From Bacillota bacterium (GTDB lineage: Bacteria > Bacillota > Clostridia > Oscillospirales > Oscillospiraceae): a DNA stretch of 6,092 nt. The position numbers and the translations under genes are program-made. Positions 1-5,593 of this stretch are shown one piece after another. Position 1 is the stretch's first letter. Each line of letters begins with the position of its first letter. Under the pieces are notes generated by a model, which was not told the origin of the DNA, searched no databases, and saw nothing but the letters and a program-made list of their open reading frames with translations. Location: the NCBI GenBank assembly GCA_023395775.1, contig JAEWYA010000049.1, positions 1 to 6,092 on the forward strand, in the 5' to 3' direction.

Positions 1-385
1 GGGTAAGGACGTGGCTATGCAGATCGCCGCGCTGAATCCCCGCTTCTGGGACAAGTCTGAGGTTTCTCAGGAGATTCTGGACGAGGAGATGAAGATTCTC
101 GTGGCCCAGATGGCCAACGACCCCAAGATGGCTTCCAAGCCCGACGCCGTGAAGGAGAAGATCGCCTCCGGCAAGCTGAATAAGTTCTACGAGGAAAACT
201 GCCTGCTACAGCAGGAGTTCGTGAAGGACAACACCATGAGCGTCGAGCAGTATATCGCTTCTTCCGCCAAGGCGCTGGGCGGCTCCATCGAGTTCGTCAC
301 CGCCATTCGCTTTGAAAAGGGCGAGGGCATTGAGAAGAAGCAGGAGAACTTTGCCGACGAGATCGCCTCCATGGTGAAGGGTTAA
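1..385 (+). CDS. tsf: Elongation factor Ts, C-terminal part (5' end outside window)
   Basis: EF-Ts is the cytosolic guanine-nucleotide exchange factor that regenerates EF-Tu-GTP during translation elongation. The frame is open from base 2 and gives 127 residues before TAA at 383-385. It begins GKDVAMQIAALNPRFW, which matches the well-conserved EF-Ts core segment of the form GKDVAMxIAAxNP. The rest fits the C-terminal dimerisation and core region: the LLQQEFVKD stretch (the 'L..QpFVkD' signature of the family) and the ending IRFEKGEGIEKKQENFADEIASMVKG. The protein normally has about 200-300 residues, so the N-terminal UBA-like domain and part of the core lie upstream of the window. A GTG at 11 is in frame but is simply an internal valine, not a start. 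In most bacteria tsf follows rpsB, which would be off the left edge (inference). The terminator at 413-453 closes the unit. Confidence 0.96.
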   Translation, partial: GKDVAMQIAALNPRFWDKSEVSQEILDEEMKILVAQMANDPKMASKPDAVKEKIASGKLNKFYEENCLLQQEFVKDNTMSVEQYIASSAKALGGSIEFVTAIRFEKGEGIEKKQENFADEIASMVKG

Positions 386-412
386 TCGGCCTCTCTCAAG
401 TCAATGCTTAAA

Positions 413-453
413 GGCCTGAGATGCGCCAAATCGGTGCTTCTCAGGCCCTTTTT
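413..453 (+). terminator. Rho-independent terminator of tsf
   Basis: GGCCTGAG (413-420) pairs exactly with CTCAGGCC (440-447). Inside it, GCGCC (423-427) pairs with GGTGC (433-437, one G-U) around the loop AAATC, so most of the element is helical. The stem is followed directly by C and TTTTT (449-453). It lies 28 bases after the tsf stop and points the same way, so it is read as the end of the tsf transcript. Confidence 0.9.
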
Positions 454-464
454 AACATTTTATG

Positions 465-508
465 CAAAAGGCACAGAGTAAGAAAATATTCTTACTCTGT
501 GCCTTTTG
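465..508 (-). terminator. Perfect 20-bp palindrome, terminator of the gltX-asnA unit, possibly bidirectional
   Basis: Bases 465-484 are the exact reverse complement of 489-508, leaving a four-base loop AATA (485-488). The outer arm carries AAAA on the left and TTTT on the right, so a hairpin followed by a U-run can form in transcripts from either strand. It lies 42 bases beyond the asnA stop on the minus strand and 12 bases beyond the tsf terminator on the plus strand. Between convergent genes the natural reading is a terminator for asnA that also backs up tsf termination. The U-run on the minus strand is short (TTTT, then GCATAAAATG), so bidirectional efficiency is inferred. Confidence 0.8.
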
Positions 509-549
509 TGCCATTCAAGAGCGAAGCAGCTTTTTTACCGATGCGGTTT

Positions 550-1557
550 TTACAGGAGGGTAATCCCCGCGTTTTCACACGCGGCCGTCGTGTCCTTATC
601 CCAAAGGCTGGCCTGTACTTCGCCGATGTGGCAGGTGCCAAGCAGCAGCATGCACAGCCGGGACTGCCCGATACCGCCGCCGATGGACTGGGGCAGCTCG
701 CCGCCCAGCAGCATTTTGTGGAAGGGCAGGCCTCTCCGCTCATCGTGGCCGGAGAGGGTCAACTGCTTGTCCAGCGCCGCCTCATCCACCCGGATGCCCA
801 TGGAGGAAACCTCAAAGTTCCGCTCCAGAACGGGGTTCCACATGAGGATGTCGCCGTTCAGCGTCCAGTCGTCATAGTCCGGGGCGCGGCCGTCATGGGG
901 CTTTCCAGATTTGAGCTTCCCGCCGATCTGCATGAGGAACACAGTGTGGTGCCGCTCACATACGGCTTTTTCCCGCTCATTGGGGGAGAGGTCCGGATAA
1001 CGGTCCTCCAATTCCTGAGTGGTGATGAAGAACACATCCCGGTCCGGGTGGAAGGTGAGGGCGGGGTAGGTTTTGCGCAGGTCCTCGGCGGTGTCGCAGA
1101 TGGAAGCCACAATGGTGCGCACGGTGTCTTTGAGATACTGGAGGTTCCGGTCCTCCCGGCGGATGTGCTTTTCCCAGTCCCACTGGTCCACGTACACGGA
1201 GTGGAGGTTGTCCACCTCCTCATCTCGGCGGATGGCATTCATATCGGTATAGAGGCCGGTCCCGGTCTTGAACTCATACCGCTTCAGCGCCAAACGCTTC
1301 CACTTGGCCAGAGAGTGGACCACCTGCCCGTCAGTGCCCACGTCCGGAATGTCGAAGGTCACGGGGCGTTCCACGCCGTTGAGATCGTCGTTCAGGCCCG
1401 TGGCCCCGTCCACAAACAGAGGGGCGGAGACCCGGTGGAGGTCCAGCCGCTCCGTCAGGTTCTTCTGAAAATCCGCGTGAATGAATTCGATGGCGCGCTG
1501 GAGCTGGTTGTTGGTCAGAGGCATTTTGTACCCGGCGGGAATCACTACTTTACTCAT
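550..1557 (-). CDS. asnA: Aspartate-ammonia ligase (asparagine synthetase A)
   Basis: Cytosolic enzyme making L-asparagine from aspartate, ammonia and ATP, with release of AMP and PPi; it does not use glutamine. The product has 335 residues against 330 in E. coli AsnA. The fold is the class II aminoacyl-tRNA synthetase-like catalytic core. Visible blocks are TGLNDDLNGVERPV (about 53-66), VHSLAKWKR (80-88), GLYTDMNAIRRDE (101-113, the motif-2-like fRDE), HSVYVDQWDWEK (119-130), RAPDYDDW (224-231), NGDILMWNPVLE (234-245), SSMGIRVD (251-258) and the ATP-binding GGGIGQSR (293-300, motif 3). All conserved stretches are intact. I chose the ATG at 1557 because MSKVVIPAGYK lines up with the usual Firmicutes N terminus (MxxVIPxGYK). 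An in-frame ATG at 1569 would add four residues, and neither start has a good ribosome binding site. It is the second gene of a minus-strand unit behind gltX, with no terminator between them. Confidence 0.96.
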   Translation of the reverse strand: MSKVVIPAGYKMPLTNNQLQRAIEFIHADFQKNLTERLDLHRVSAPLFVDGATGLNDDLNGVERPVTFDIPDVGTDGQVVHSLAKWKRLALKRYEFKTGTGLYTDMNAIRRDEEVDNLHSVYVDQWDWEKHIRREDRNLQYLKDTVRTIVASICDTAEDLRKTYPALTFHPDRDVFFITTQELEDRYPDLSPNEREKAVCERHHTVFLMQIGGKLKSGKPHDGRAPDYDDWTLNGDILMWNPVLERNFEVSSMGIRVDEAALDKQLTLSGHDERRGLPFHKMLLGGELPQSIGGGIGQSRLCMLLLGTCHIGEVQASLWDKDTTAACENAGITLL

Positions 1558-1599
1558 TGGGTTACCCATTCTTTCTAATTTGTATTTTGACGCCGGGAT

Positions 1600-3099
1600 T
1601 CAGCCCAGCAGGGAAAGGCCGTGCTTCAACCGGCGCAGCGTTTCGTCCCGCCCCAAAATGCGGCAGATCTCCACCGCGCCGCCGGGCGTCACCAGCTTGC
1701 CCGCCGCCGCGATGCGCACAGGCCACATCAGCGTGGCGTTCTTGACCGTCAGCTTTTCCGCAAGACCGATCAGCGCGTCGTGAATGGAGTCGGTATCCCA
1801 GGCGGGCAGCGCCTCGAGAACAGGGATGACGGCGGAGAGCATATCCTTGGAGACAGCCTTGTCGGTCTTGGATTTTTTATTTACATAAAACTCAGCGTCA
1901 TAGTCCGGCAGCGCGTCAAAGAAGTCCACCTTTTCGGGAATCTCCGTCAGCTTTTCGCAGCGGGCCTGCAGCAGCGCTGCAACGGCTGCGGCGTCGATGG
2001 CCGGATTTTGAACGCTCTTTCCGATATAAGGCTCCGCAATTTTTGCAAACTCCTCCGGCGCAAGGGCGCGGAGATACGTGGCGTTAAAGTAGTCCAGCTT
2101 GGCGATGTCAAAAATGGCGGGAGACTTGGAAATTCCGGCGATGTCAAACGCCTCCACAAGCTGGTCAAGCGAGAAGATTTCCTGCTCGCTCAGCTCTCCC
2201 TTGGGCGCCCAGCCCAGCAGGGCAACATAATTCAAAACAGCAGTGGTCAGATATCCCTGCGCGATCAGGTCCTCGTAGGAGGGGTCCCCGTGGCGCTTGG
2301 ACATTTTGCTGTGGGCGTCCCGCATGACAGGGGCGCAGTGGACATAGATGGGAATCTCCCAGCCGAATGCCTCGTACAAAAGGTTGTACTTCGGCGCGGA
2401 GCTGAGGTACTCGCTGCCCCGGACCACATGGGTAATGCCCATCAGATGGTCGTCCACCACGTTGGCGAAGTTATAGGTGGGCAGGCCGTCGGTCTTGATG
2501 AGCACCTGATCGTCCAGCGTGTCGTTCTCCACCGTGATATCCCCGAAGGTCACATCGTGGAACGTGGTGGTTCCCTCACGGGGAATCTTCTGGCGGACGA
2601 CACAGGGCGCGCCGGCGTCCAGCTTTGCCTGAATCTCGGCGGGGGAGAGATTGGGGCAGCCGCAGTGGTGCCTTTTGACCTTGACGCCCTCGGCCACCTC
2701 CTGGGACTCGTCCTCATCTTTCCCGCAGAAGCACCGGTAGGCAAAGCCCTTTTCCACCAGCAGCTCCGCGTACTTTCCGTACAGGTCACGGCGCTCCGAC
2801 TGGATATAGGGACCCACGGGACCGCCCACGTCGGGACCCTCGTCGTGATTCAGCCCGCACTCGGCCATGGTCTTGTAGATCACGGCGGGGGCGCCCGCCA
2901 CCAGACGGACCTGATCGGTGTCCTCAATTCGCAGGATGAACGTGCCGCCCGCGTGGCGGGCAATGAGCCAGGTGTACAACGCGGTGCGCAGGTTCCCCAC
3001 GTGCATGTAGCCGGTGGGGGAGGGGGCGAAACGGGTGCGGACCTTCCCTCTCGGAATGCGGGCCTCCATTTCGTCAAAGAATGCTTTATCAACAGCCAT
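1600..3099 (-). CDS. gltX: Glutamyl-tRNA synthetase
   Basis: Class I aminoacyl-tRNA synthetase that attaches glutamate to tRNA-Glu in the cytosol. In bacteria lacking GlnRS it also misacylates tRNA-Gln for later amidation by GatCAB; this sequence alone does not say which applies. The product has 499 residues, within the family range. The Rossmann core has RFAPSPTGYMHVGN (23-36, the HIGH signature as HVGN), RIEDTD (57-62) and KMSKR (265-269). A probable zinc site, C123-x-C125 with C146-x-C148, sits in the acceptor-binding insertion. The helical anticodon-binding C terminus ends in the typical GRDETLRRL. The ATG at 3099 is preferred over an in-frame GTG at 3117, because GGAGG lies 7 bases upstream and would fall inside the longer reading frame. 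It has its own promoter (3133-3161) and is followed by asnA. Confidence 0.97.
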   Translation of the reverse strand: MAVDKAFFDEMEARIPRGKVRTRFAPSPTGYMHVGNLRTALYTWLIARHAGGTFILRIEDTDQVRLVAGAPAVIYKTMAECGLNHDEGPDVGGPVGPYIQSERRDLYGKYAELLVEKGFAYRCFCGKDEDESQEVAEGVKVKRHHCGCPNLSPAEIQAKLDAGAPCVVRQKIPREGTTTFHDVTFGDITVENDTLDDQVLIKTDGLPTYNFANVVDDHLMGITHVVRGSEYLSSAPKYNLLYEAFGWEIPIYVHCAPVMRDAHSKMSKRHGDPSYEDLIAQGYLTTAVLNYVALLGWAPKGELSEQEIFSLDQLVEAFDIAGISKSPAIFDIAKLDYFNATYLRALAPEEFAKIAEPYIGKSVQNPAIDAAAVAALLQARCEKLTEIPEKVDFFDALPDYDAEFYVNKKSKTDKAVSKDMLSAVIPVLEALPAWDTDSIHDALIGLAEKLTVKNATLMWPVRIAAAGKLVTPGGAVEICRILGRDETLRRLKHGLSLLG

Positions 3100-3106
3100 G
3101 AATTTA

Positions 3107-3111
3107 CCTCC
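3107..3111 (-). promoter_or_regulatory. Ribosome binding site that fixes the gltX start
   Basis: On the minus strand GGAGG is followed by seven bases and then the ATG at 3099. This is ideal spacing and argues against the upstream GTG at 3117 as the start. Confidence 0.88.
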
Positions 3112-3132
3112 ATGCACAATTTAGCAGGATAT

Positions 3133-3161
3133 ATTATCGCTTTTATCGCCCCAAATGTCAA
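3133..3161 (-). promoter_or_regulatory. Sigma-A-type promoter for gltX-asnA
   Basis: Read on the minus strand, TTGACA (3161-3156) is a perfect -35 box. After a 17-base spacer comes GATAAT (3138-3133), five of six matches to TATAAT. Transcription would begin near 3126, giving a leader of roughly 27 bases. That is too short for a T-box or other long riboswitch. Confidence 0.85.
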
Positions 3162-3203
3162 GAATTTTCCTGTTTTGCGCCAACACAGGGGACGGAAACG
3201 GCC

Positions 3204-3225
3204 TTTGCCCCGCCGGGGGGGCAAA
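3204..3225. repeat. GC-rich palindrome between the two divergent promoters
   Basis: TTTGCCCC (3204-3211) is the reverse complement of GGGGCAAA (3218-3225), with the six-base centre GCCGGG. Neither strand has a T-run after it, so it does not look like an active terminator. A seven-base direct repeat, GAAACGG, flanks it (3195-3201 and 3232-3238). It lies 14 bases upstream of the trpS -35 box and about 40 bases upstream of the gltX -35 box. That is compatible with a protein-binding site, but no regulator can be named. Confidence 0.5.
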
Positions 3226-3239
3226 ATCCCCGAAACGGA

Positions 3240-3268
3240 TTGCACTTTTCCATGCGCCGTGCTACAAT
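3240..3268 (+). promoter_or_regulatory. Sigma-A-type promoter for trpS
   Basis: TTGCAC (3240-3245, five of six to TTGACA allowing for the changed fourth base region) and TACAAT (3263-3268, five of six to TATAAT) are separated by exactly 17 bases. The expected start near 3275 gives a leader of about 57 bases before the trpS ATG. The promoter probably also drives the downstream tagO and epimerase genes, since no terminator with a T-run separates them from trpS. Confidence 0.82.
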
Positions 3269-3281
3269 ATAAAAGTTATAT

Positions 3282-3315
3282 TGCCGCTTTATGGCCAACA
3301 TGGGGAAAAGCGGCA
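3282..3315 (+). other. Hairpin in the trpS 5' leader
   Basis: TGCCGCTTT (3282-3290) pairs fully with AAAGCGGCA (3307-3315) around a 16-base loop. The stem would form in the predicted leader RNA and ends six bases before the ribosome binding site GAGGTG (3321-3326). There is no T-run, so it is not a terminator. It might influence translation or mRNA stability, which is inference. Confidence 0.45.
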
Positions 3316-3331
3316 GATTTGAGGTGCTACC

Positions 3332-4339
3332 ATGGAAAACGAGACACAGAAAAAACGGATTCTGAGCGGTATTCAGCCCTCCGGCGACCTGACCCTGGGC
3401 TCCTATCTGGGGGCCATCCGCAACTGGGCGGCGCTGGCGGACGAGTACGACTGCTATTATATGCTGGCGGATATGCATACCATCACGGTCCGGCAGGTCC
3501 CCGCCGAGTTGCGGCGGCACACCCTCACGCAGCTTGCAACTTATATCGCCTGCGGTCTGGACCCCCAAAAAAACACGCTGTTCGTCCAGTCCCACGTTCC
3601 GGCCCACGCTCAGCTGGGCTGGGTGCTGGACTGCTACACCATGTTCGGAGAGCTGAGCCGTATGACCCAGTTCAAGGATAAGTCCGCAAAAAACGCGGAC
3701 AACATCAACGCCGGCCTGTTCACCTATCCGGCCCTGATGGCGGCGGACATTCTGCTGTATCAGGCGGATCTGGTGCCGGTGGGCGGCGACCAGAAGCAGC
3801 ACGTGGAGATCTGCCGGGACATCGCCGCCCGCTTCAACGGGATCTACGGCGACGTGTTCAAGATTCCCGAGCCCTATATTCCGCAGATAGGGGCGCGGGT
3901 GATGAGTCTGACCTCTCCGGAGAGCAAGATGAGCAAGTCCGACAAGGACCAAAACGGCTGCGTCTATATGCTGGAAAAGCCGGAGGACATTCTGCGCAAG
4001 TTCAAAAAGGCGGTAACCGACTCCGAGGCCTGCGTGCGGTATGACCCGAAGGAGAAGCCGGGCGTGTCCAATCTGATGCAGATTTATTCCGCCTGTACGG
4101 GCCGGGGCTTCGACGCCATTGAATCGGAGTTTGCCGGGCGCGGCTACGGGGATTTTAAGGCCGCCGTGGGCGAGGCGGTTGTGGAGCTGCTGCGCCCCAT
4201 CCGGGAAGAGACGGAGCGGCTACTTGCCGACAAGGACGCTTTGCAGGCCATCTACCGCGACGGCGCGGAGCGGGCGGCAAAGGTCGCCAACCGAACGCTG
4301 GGCAAGGTCTACAAAAAGGTCGGCTTCATCGACCGCTGA
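3332..4339 (+). CDS. trpS: Tryptophanyl-tRNA synthetase
   Basis: Class I aminoacyl-tRNA synthetase that charges tRNA-Trp with tryptophan in the cytosol and works as a homodimer. The 335-residue product is close to the usual bacterial length of about 330. Visible signatures are SGIQPSGDLTLGSYLGAIRNW (12-32, containing the HIGH-equivalent TLGS), MLADMHT (44-50), FVQSHVPAHAQLGWVLDC (84-101), VPVGGDQKQHVE (148-159, substrate pocket) and SKMSKSDKD (198-206, the KMSKS loop). The ATG at 3332 has GAGGTG at 3321-3326, with seven bases between GAGG and the start. It is transcribed divergently from gltX and is probably the first gene of a unit with tagO and the epimerase. The protein appears complete and ordinary. 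Confidence 0.97.
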   Translation: MENETQKKRILSGIQPSGDLTLGSYLGAIRNWAALADEYDCYYMLADMHTITVRQVPAELRRHTLTQLATYIACGLDPQKNTLFVQSHVPAHAQLGWVLDCYTMFGELSRMTQFKDKSAKNADNINAGLFTYPALMAADILLYQADLVPVGGDQKQHVEICRDIAARFNGIYGDVFKIPEPYIPQIGARVMSLTSPESKMSKSDKDQNGCVYMLEKPEDILRKFKKAVTDSEACVRYDPKEKPGVSNLMQIYSACTGRGFDAIESEFAGRGYGDFKAAVGEAVVELLRPIREETERLLADKDALQAIYRDGAERAAKVANRTLGKVYKKVGFIDR

Positions 4340-4344
4340 TTACA

Positions 4345-4380
4345 GCGCGCGCCACCGGAAAAGCCGGACAAAGTGCGCGC
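4345..4380 (+). other. GC-rich hairpin between trpS and tagO
   Basis: GCGCGCGC (4345-4352) can pair with GTGCGCGC (4373-4380, one G-U). Within it CCGG (4355-4358) pairs with CCGG (4364-4367) around AAAAG. The structure begins five bases after the trpS stop. The sequence after it is GGCGAAAGGA, with no T-run, so it does not look like an intrinsic terminator. It lies just upstream of the AAAGGA that probably serves as the tagO ribosome binding site, so an effect on tagO translation or on processing of the joint mRNA is possible. Confidence 0.5.
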
Positions 4381-4402
4381 GGCGAAAGGAATCGTTGTCA
4401 CA

Positions 4403-5593
4403 ATGCTATTGAATTCGCATTTGTTTGCCGGGGTGTTTCTGGCCCTGCTTGTGGCGCTGGTGGTCAGCTTTCTGGCGTCTCCCATCGTAAAGACCTTCGC
4501 CTACAAGGTGGGGGCAGTGGACGTTCCCAAGGACAACCGCCGGATGCACCATGTTCCCATTCCGCGGCTGGGCGGACTGGCCATTTTTCTGGGCTTTATT
4601 GTGAGCATTCTGCTGTTCGCGGAGATGACGGACCAGTTCCGCAGCATTCTTCTGGGGGCCGTCATCATCGTGGTACTGGGTGTGGTGGATGACATCACAC
4701 CCCTGCCCGCCAAGTTCAAATTTCTCATTCAGATCGCGGCGGCGCTGATTCCGGCGCTGAACGGCGTGGTGATCCATGTGCTGAGCAACCCCAACCTGCT
4801 CTCGGAAAATCCTTACTGGGACATGGGCGCGCTGTCCATCCCGATCACGGTGCTGTGGATCGTGGCGATCACCAACGCGGTGAACCTGATCGACGGGTTG
4901 GACGGTCTTGCCATCGGCGTGTCCGCCATCTCCGCCACCACCGTACTTGTGATCTCGCTGCTGGTCAGCGAGGTCCAGGTGGCCGTAGTCATGGCGGCGC
5001 TGGTGGGGGCCTGCGTCGGCTTCATGCCCTATAACATCAACCCCGCCAAAATGTTCATGGGGGACACCGGAGCAACGTTCCTGGGCTATATTCTGGCCTG
5101 CATGTCTGTGGAAGGACTGTTCAAATCCTGGGCCATCATCTCCTTCGCGGTGCCGTTTCTGATTCTGGGCCTGCCGATCTTCGACACGGCCTTCGCCTTC
5201 ATCCGCCGCATCGCCCATGGGCAAAGCCCCATGCAGGCGGACCGCAGCCATATCCACCACCGCCTCATCGACATGGGCCTGAACCAGAAGCAGGCGGTGG
5301 CCACGCTGTACGTAATTTCCGCCATTTTGGGTCTCAGCGCCGTGGTGCTGACCACCAGCGGCGAACTGCGGGCCATGATCTTTTTCGTGTCGCTGTGCGT
5401 GGTGGCGGCGGTTGCAGCAAGGGCCGTGTTCCCCAAGGAGGTCCGGGAGGAGCTCCTTGAGGAGATGGAGGAGCTGAAGGAACACGGACACCACGCTACG
5501 GAGCCGGAGTCCCCGGCGCAGGACGGATCCTCCGCCCCGGGAAAGCCGGAGGTACAGGAGCCGGAGGGCTGGGAGAAGGAGGAGGACCAGTAA
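4403..5593 (+). CDS. tagO: Undecaprenyl-phosphate GlcNAc-1-phosphate transferase (TagO/WecA type)
   Basis: Integral membrane enzyme of the MraY/WecA family. It transfers GlcNAc-1-phosphate from UDP-GlcNAc to undecaprenyl phosphate at the cytoplasmic face, the first step of teichoic-acid-like and other lipid-linked glycans. About ten hydrophobic segments are visible, the first at 6-26. Family motifs are RRMHHVPIPRLGGLAIF (46-62), VVDD (94-97, metal-binding Asp pair), NAVNLIDGLDGLA (158-170), FMGDTGATFLGY (218-229) and the WecA-type HIHHRL (283-288), which favours a UDP-GlcNAc enzyme over MraY. After the last helix comes a charged tail of about 53 residues (344-396), so the 396-residue protein is longer than B. 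subtilis TagO (about 358). I chose the ATG at 4403, with AAAGGA 12 bases upstream; a GTG at 4373 would add ten polar residues inside the upstream hairpin. The stop overlaps the next start by one base. Confidence 0.92.
   Translation: MLLNSHLFAGVFLALLVALVVSFLASPIVKTFAYKVGAVDVPKDNRRMHHVPIPRLGGLAIFLGFIVSILLFAEMTDQFRSILLGAVIIVVLGVVDDITPLPAKFKFLIQIAAALIPALNGVVIHVLSNPNLLSENPYWDMGALSIPITVLWIVAITNAVNLIDGLDGLAIGVSAISATTVLVISLLVSEVQVAVVMAALVGACVGFMPYNINPAKMFMGDTGATFLGYILACMSVEGLFKSWAIISFAVPFLILGLPIFDTAFAFIRRIAHGQSPMQADRSHIHHRLIDMGLNQKQAVATLYVISAILGLSAVVLTTSGELRAMIFFVSLCVVAAVAARAVFPKEVREELLEEMEELKEHGHHATEPESPAQDGSSAPGKPEVQEPEGWEKEEDQ
5581..5585 (+). promoter_or_regulatory. Ribosome binding site of the epimerase gene, inside the end of tagO
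   Basis: GGAGG is followed by seven bases and then the ATG at 5593. It lies within the codons for the acidic end of the TagO-like protein, in a purine-rich run from 5571 to 5586, so part of the EKEED tail is dictated by this site. The shared TAATG junction suggests translational coupling. Confidence 0.8.

Noticed and set aside
421..1578. A 385-codon open frame on the plus strand opposite asnA
   Set aside because: It lies antisense to a clear AsnA, starts inside the tsf terminator, has no recognisable domain or ribosome binding site, and is explained by GC-rich codon use of the true gene.
3204..3225. The GC palindrome considered as an intrinsic terminator
   Set aside because: No T-run follows the stem on either strand, and it sits upstream of both promoters where no transcript needs ending.
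3321..3335. AGGTGCTACCATGG before and over the trpS start resembles the T-box core (AGGGTGGTACCGCG)
   Set aside because: The match is partial, overlaps the ribosome binding site and start codon, and the leader of about 57 bases has no room for Stem I or a terminator/antiterminator pair.
3291..3365. A 24-codon upstream open frame starting in the trpS leader hairpin and containing one Trp codon, considered as a leader peptide
   Set aside because: It has no ribosome binding site, only a single Trp codon that falls inside the trpS coding region, and no attenuator terminator. A neighbouring frame reads W-P-T-W but has no plausible start codon.
1621..3681. A 686-codon open frame on the plus strand opposite gltX, running across both promoters into trpS
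   Set aside because: Despite its length it reads antisense through gltX and then out of frame through trpS, and the encoded protein resembles no family I know. It is a shadow of strong third-position GC bias.
4373..4402. GTG at 4373 as the tagO start
   Set aside because: It lies inside the intercistronic hairpin, has no ribosome binding site upstream, and would put a short polar stretch before the first membrane helix where TagO proteins normally begin.
4406..5494. A 362-codon minus-strand open frame opposite tagO
   Set aside because: The translation is a His/Gln/Asp-rich low-complexity product typical of the reverse frame of a hydrophobic membrane protein; the plus-strand frame has all the TagO motifs.
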